6,949 bases of DNA from NCBI GenBank assembly GCA_002482725.1, contig DLGO01000058.1, forward strand, positions 15,557 through 22,505. The letters run 5' to 3'. A program made the translations under genes and the position numbers. This DNA is from Bacteroidetes bacterium UBA7692 (lineage in GTDB: Bacteria > Bacteroidota > Bacteroidia > Chitinophagales > LD1). The notes beneath the pieces are model-generated. The model did not search any database, was not told where the DNA came from, and was given only the letters and a program-made list of their open reading frames with translations. Positions 6,199 through 6,949 of this stretch are shown piece by piece; the first letter of the stretch is position 1, and each line of letters begins with the position of its first letter.

Positions 6199-6227
6199 TG
6201 TCGCAAACCGCCCTCTCTATGTCGCAA
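6199..6227. repeat. Direct repeat TGTCGCAA, two copies 21 bp apart
   Basis: TGTCGCAA occurs at 6199-6206 and 6220-6227, a start-to-start distance of 21 bp, about two helical turns. Both copies lie in the spacer between two divergent genes, where a regulator could bind one face of the DNA. Chance occurrence cannot be excluded for two 8-mers. Confidence 0.35.
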
Positions 6228-6234
6228 GCAGGTA

Positions 6235-6263
6235 TTGCGAATAGCGCCGATGTGCTTACTTTA
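6235..6263 (+). promoter_or_regulatory. Possible promoter of the SRPBCC gene
   Basis: TTG at 6235-6237 and TTACTTTA at 6256-6263 are 18 nt apart. The second box differs from TAnnTTTG at two positions. The implied start near 6270 would leave a short leader of about 28 nt before the ATG at 6298, which is plausible. This is a weak match compared with the rplE promoter. Confidence 0.33.
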
Positions 6264-6297
6264 GCGCTATACAATTACCAATAATAAAACTGATACA

Positions 6298-6723
6298 ATG
6301 GACGCAACGAGTAAAACGAGTATAACGGTGGAGGCAACAATACATGCACCTGTAGATAAGGTATGGGAGCTATGGACAGGGCCGCACCACATAACCCAAT
6401 GGAACAACGCAAGTGATGACTGGCATACACCGCGCGCCGAAAATGACCTGCGGGAGGGTGGCAAGTTCAACACGCGCATGGAGGCCAAGGATGGTAGCTT
6501 TGGTTTTGACTTTGAGGGTGAATACACCATAGTGAACCACCACGAGCTGATAGCCTATAAGCTGGGCGATGACCGCAGGGTGCAGATAAGTTTCAGGGCC
6601 GATGGTGATACTACTGTGGTTACGGAAACCTTTGATGCAGAGAACCAGAACCCCGTGGATATGCAGCGCGATGGCTGGCAGGCTATACTGAATAACTTTA
6701 AGAAGTACGCGGAAGCGAACTAA
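6298..6723 (+). CDS. SRPBCC / AHSA1-domain protein
   Basis: A 141-residue single-domain protein of the START-like (SRPBCC, AHSA1/COG3832) superfamily, which forms a helix-grip fold with a deep hydrophobic pocket; ligands of most members are unknown. The domain runs from about residue 7 to the end. It shows the family opening ITVEATIHAPVDKVWELWT, the WN-ASDDWHTPRAENDLREGG stretch, the strand FDFEGEYTIVNHHELIAYKL, and a C-terminal helix DGWQAILNNFKKYAE that would close the pocket. The length is typical and no signal peptide or membrane segment is present, so it is cytoplasmic. The start at 6298 places the first strand right after a short N-terminus. It is divergent from the GldM-like pair and followed by a hairpin terminator, so it is probably monocistronic. 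Confidence 0.9.
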   Translation: MDATSKTSITVEATIHAPVDKVWELWTGPHHITQWNNASDDWHTPRAENDLREGGKFNTRMEAKDGSFGFDFEGEYTIVNHHELIAYKLGDDRRVQISFRADGDTTVVTETFDAENQNPVDMQRDGWQAILNNFKKYAEAN

Positions 6724-6745
6724 TCTGCTGTTTACCTTTTTTAGG

Positions 6746-6777
6746 GATGGCGCACCGTAGGTGCGCCATCTTCGTTT
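6746..6777 (+). terminator. Hairpin terminator after the SRPBCC gene
   Basis: GATGGCGCACC (6746-6756) and GGTGCGCCATC (6760-6770) form a perfect 11-bp stem around GTA. The following TTCGTTT is T-rich but broken, so termination may be incomplete. It lies 22 nt after the stop codon at 6721-6723. Confidence 0.75.
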
Positions 6778-6783
6778 CTGGCG

Positions 6784-6805
6784 GGTGGTAAAAATCCTTA
6801 CCACC
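6784..6805. repeat. Inverted repeat GGTGGTAA / TTACCACC
   Basis: An 8-bp perfect stem (6784-6791 with 6798-6805) encloses AAATCC. No T-run follows on either strand. It lies directly after the terminator hairpin in a gene-free tail and has no assigned role. Confidence 0.45.
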
Positions 6806-6823
6806 AGACGGTAGTCAAAAGTT

Positions 6824-6850
6824 GGGCATTAACGATTTTTAATGGTGCCC
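6824..6850. repeat. Interrupted inverted repeat GGGCATTAA
   Basis: GGGCATTAA (6824-6832) pairs with TTAA (6839-6842) and TGCCC (6846-6850), leaving a 3-nt TGG bulge and a 6-nt loop. No T-tract follows. It is the third hairpin in the gene-free tail. Confidence 0.35.
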
Positions 6851-6877
6851 TAATGGTTTTGGTAATCAGGCGATTAG

Positions 6878-6906
6878 GCGGTCAGAAAAATTTTGCCGCT
6901 TTTTTT
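6878..6906 (+). terminator. Possible second terminator with seven-T run
   Basis: GCGG (6878-6881) and CCGC (6896-6899) flank a 14-nt A/T-rich loop and are followed by seven T at 6900-6906. The stem is short, though extra A-T pairing inside the loop is possible. It could back up the imperfect terminator at 6746-6777. Confidence 0.4.
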
Positions 6907-6949
6907 GCTAGAGTCGGATAGGGTTACCGATTTACATTAGCAAAAAAAG
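6899..6949. repeat. Perfect 12-bp inverted repeat at the window end
   Basis: CTTTTTTTGCTA (6899-6910) is the exact reverse complement of TAGCAAAAAAAG (6938-6949), with 27 nt between. Inside it, TCGG (6914-6917) can pair with CCGA (6927-6930). The right arm ends exactly at the window edge, so the repeat may be longer. It may belong to a bidirectional terminator for a gene beyond the window. Confidence 0.6.

Noticed and set aside
6370..6804. A minus-strand open frame opposite the SRPBCC gene
   Set aside because: It starts inside the hairpin tail and is antisense to a clear SRPBCC domain protein.
1..6949. CRISPR arrays, tRNA or rRNA genes, insertion sequences
   Set aside because: No regularly spaced repeats, no tRNA or rRNA sequence, and no transposase reading frame were seen.

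Overview
The window reads as chromosomal DNA from a member of the Bacteroidota. The signs are a textbook Bacteroidota promoter (TTG, 19 nt, TATATTTG) ahead of the ribosomal genes, no Shine-Dalgarno sequences in front of any gene, and two secreted proteins carrying domains that resemble the C-terminal half of the gliding/type IX secretion protein GldM. A placement near Chitinophagia/Sphingobacteriia is only a guess.

Layout. (1) 2-814, minus: rluF, a 23S rRNA pseudouridine synthase, cut at its C-terminus by the window edge. (2) 815-1037: divergent spacer holding the ribosomal promoter and a leader hairpin. (3) 1038-3321, plus: a compact five-gene ribosomal operon, rplE-rpsN-rpsH-rplF-rplR (L5, S14, S8, L6, L18), closed by a strong intrinsic terminator at 3348-3382. 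(4) 3451-6126, minus: two tandem paralogous genes for exported proteins. Each has a signal peptide, a GldM C-terminal-like region, a CPCxC motif, and one (upstream gene) or two (downstream gene) MORN/YwqK-like modules. They lie 33 nt apart and are probably co-transcribed. (5) 6298-6723, plus: a small SRPBCC/AHSA1-type protein. (6) 6724-6949: a gene-free tail packed with hairpins, ending in a perfect 12-bp inverted repeat.

The most striking point is what is missing. In most bacteria the block L5-S14-S8-L6-L18 sits inside the long S10-spc-alpha cluster, preceded by rplN-rplX and followed by rpsE-rpmD-rplO-secY. Here the block stands alone, with a divergent rluF and its own promoter on one side and its own terminator plus unrelated convergent genes on the other. 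All five genes look intact, so this is either a real fragmentation of the spc operon or an assembly join. The second point of interest is the pair of GldM-C-like proteins. They keep the periplasmic domains of a motor protein without its membrane anchor and fuse them to repeat modules that differ in copy number between the paralogs.
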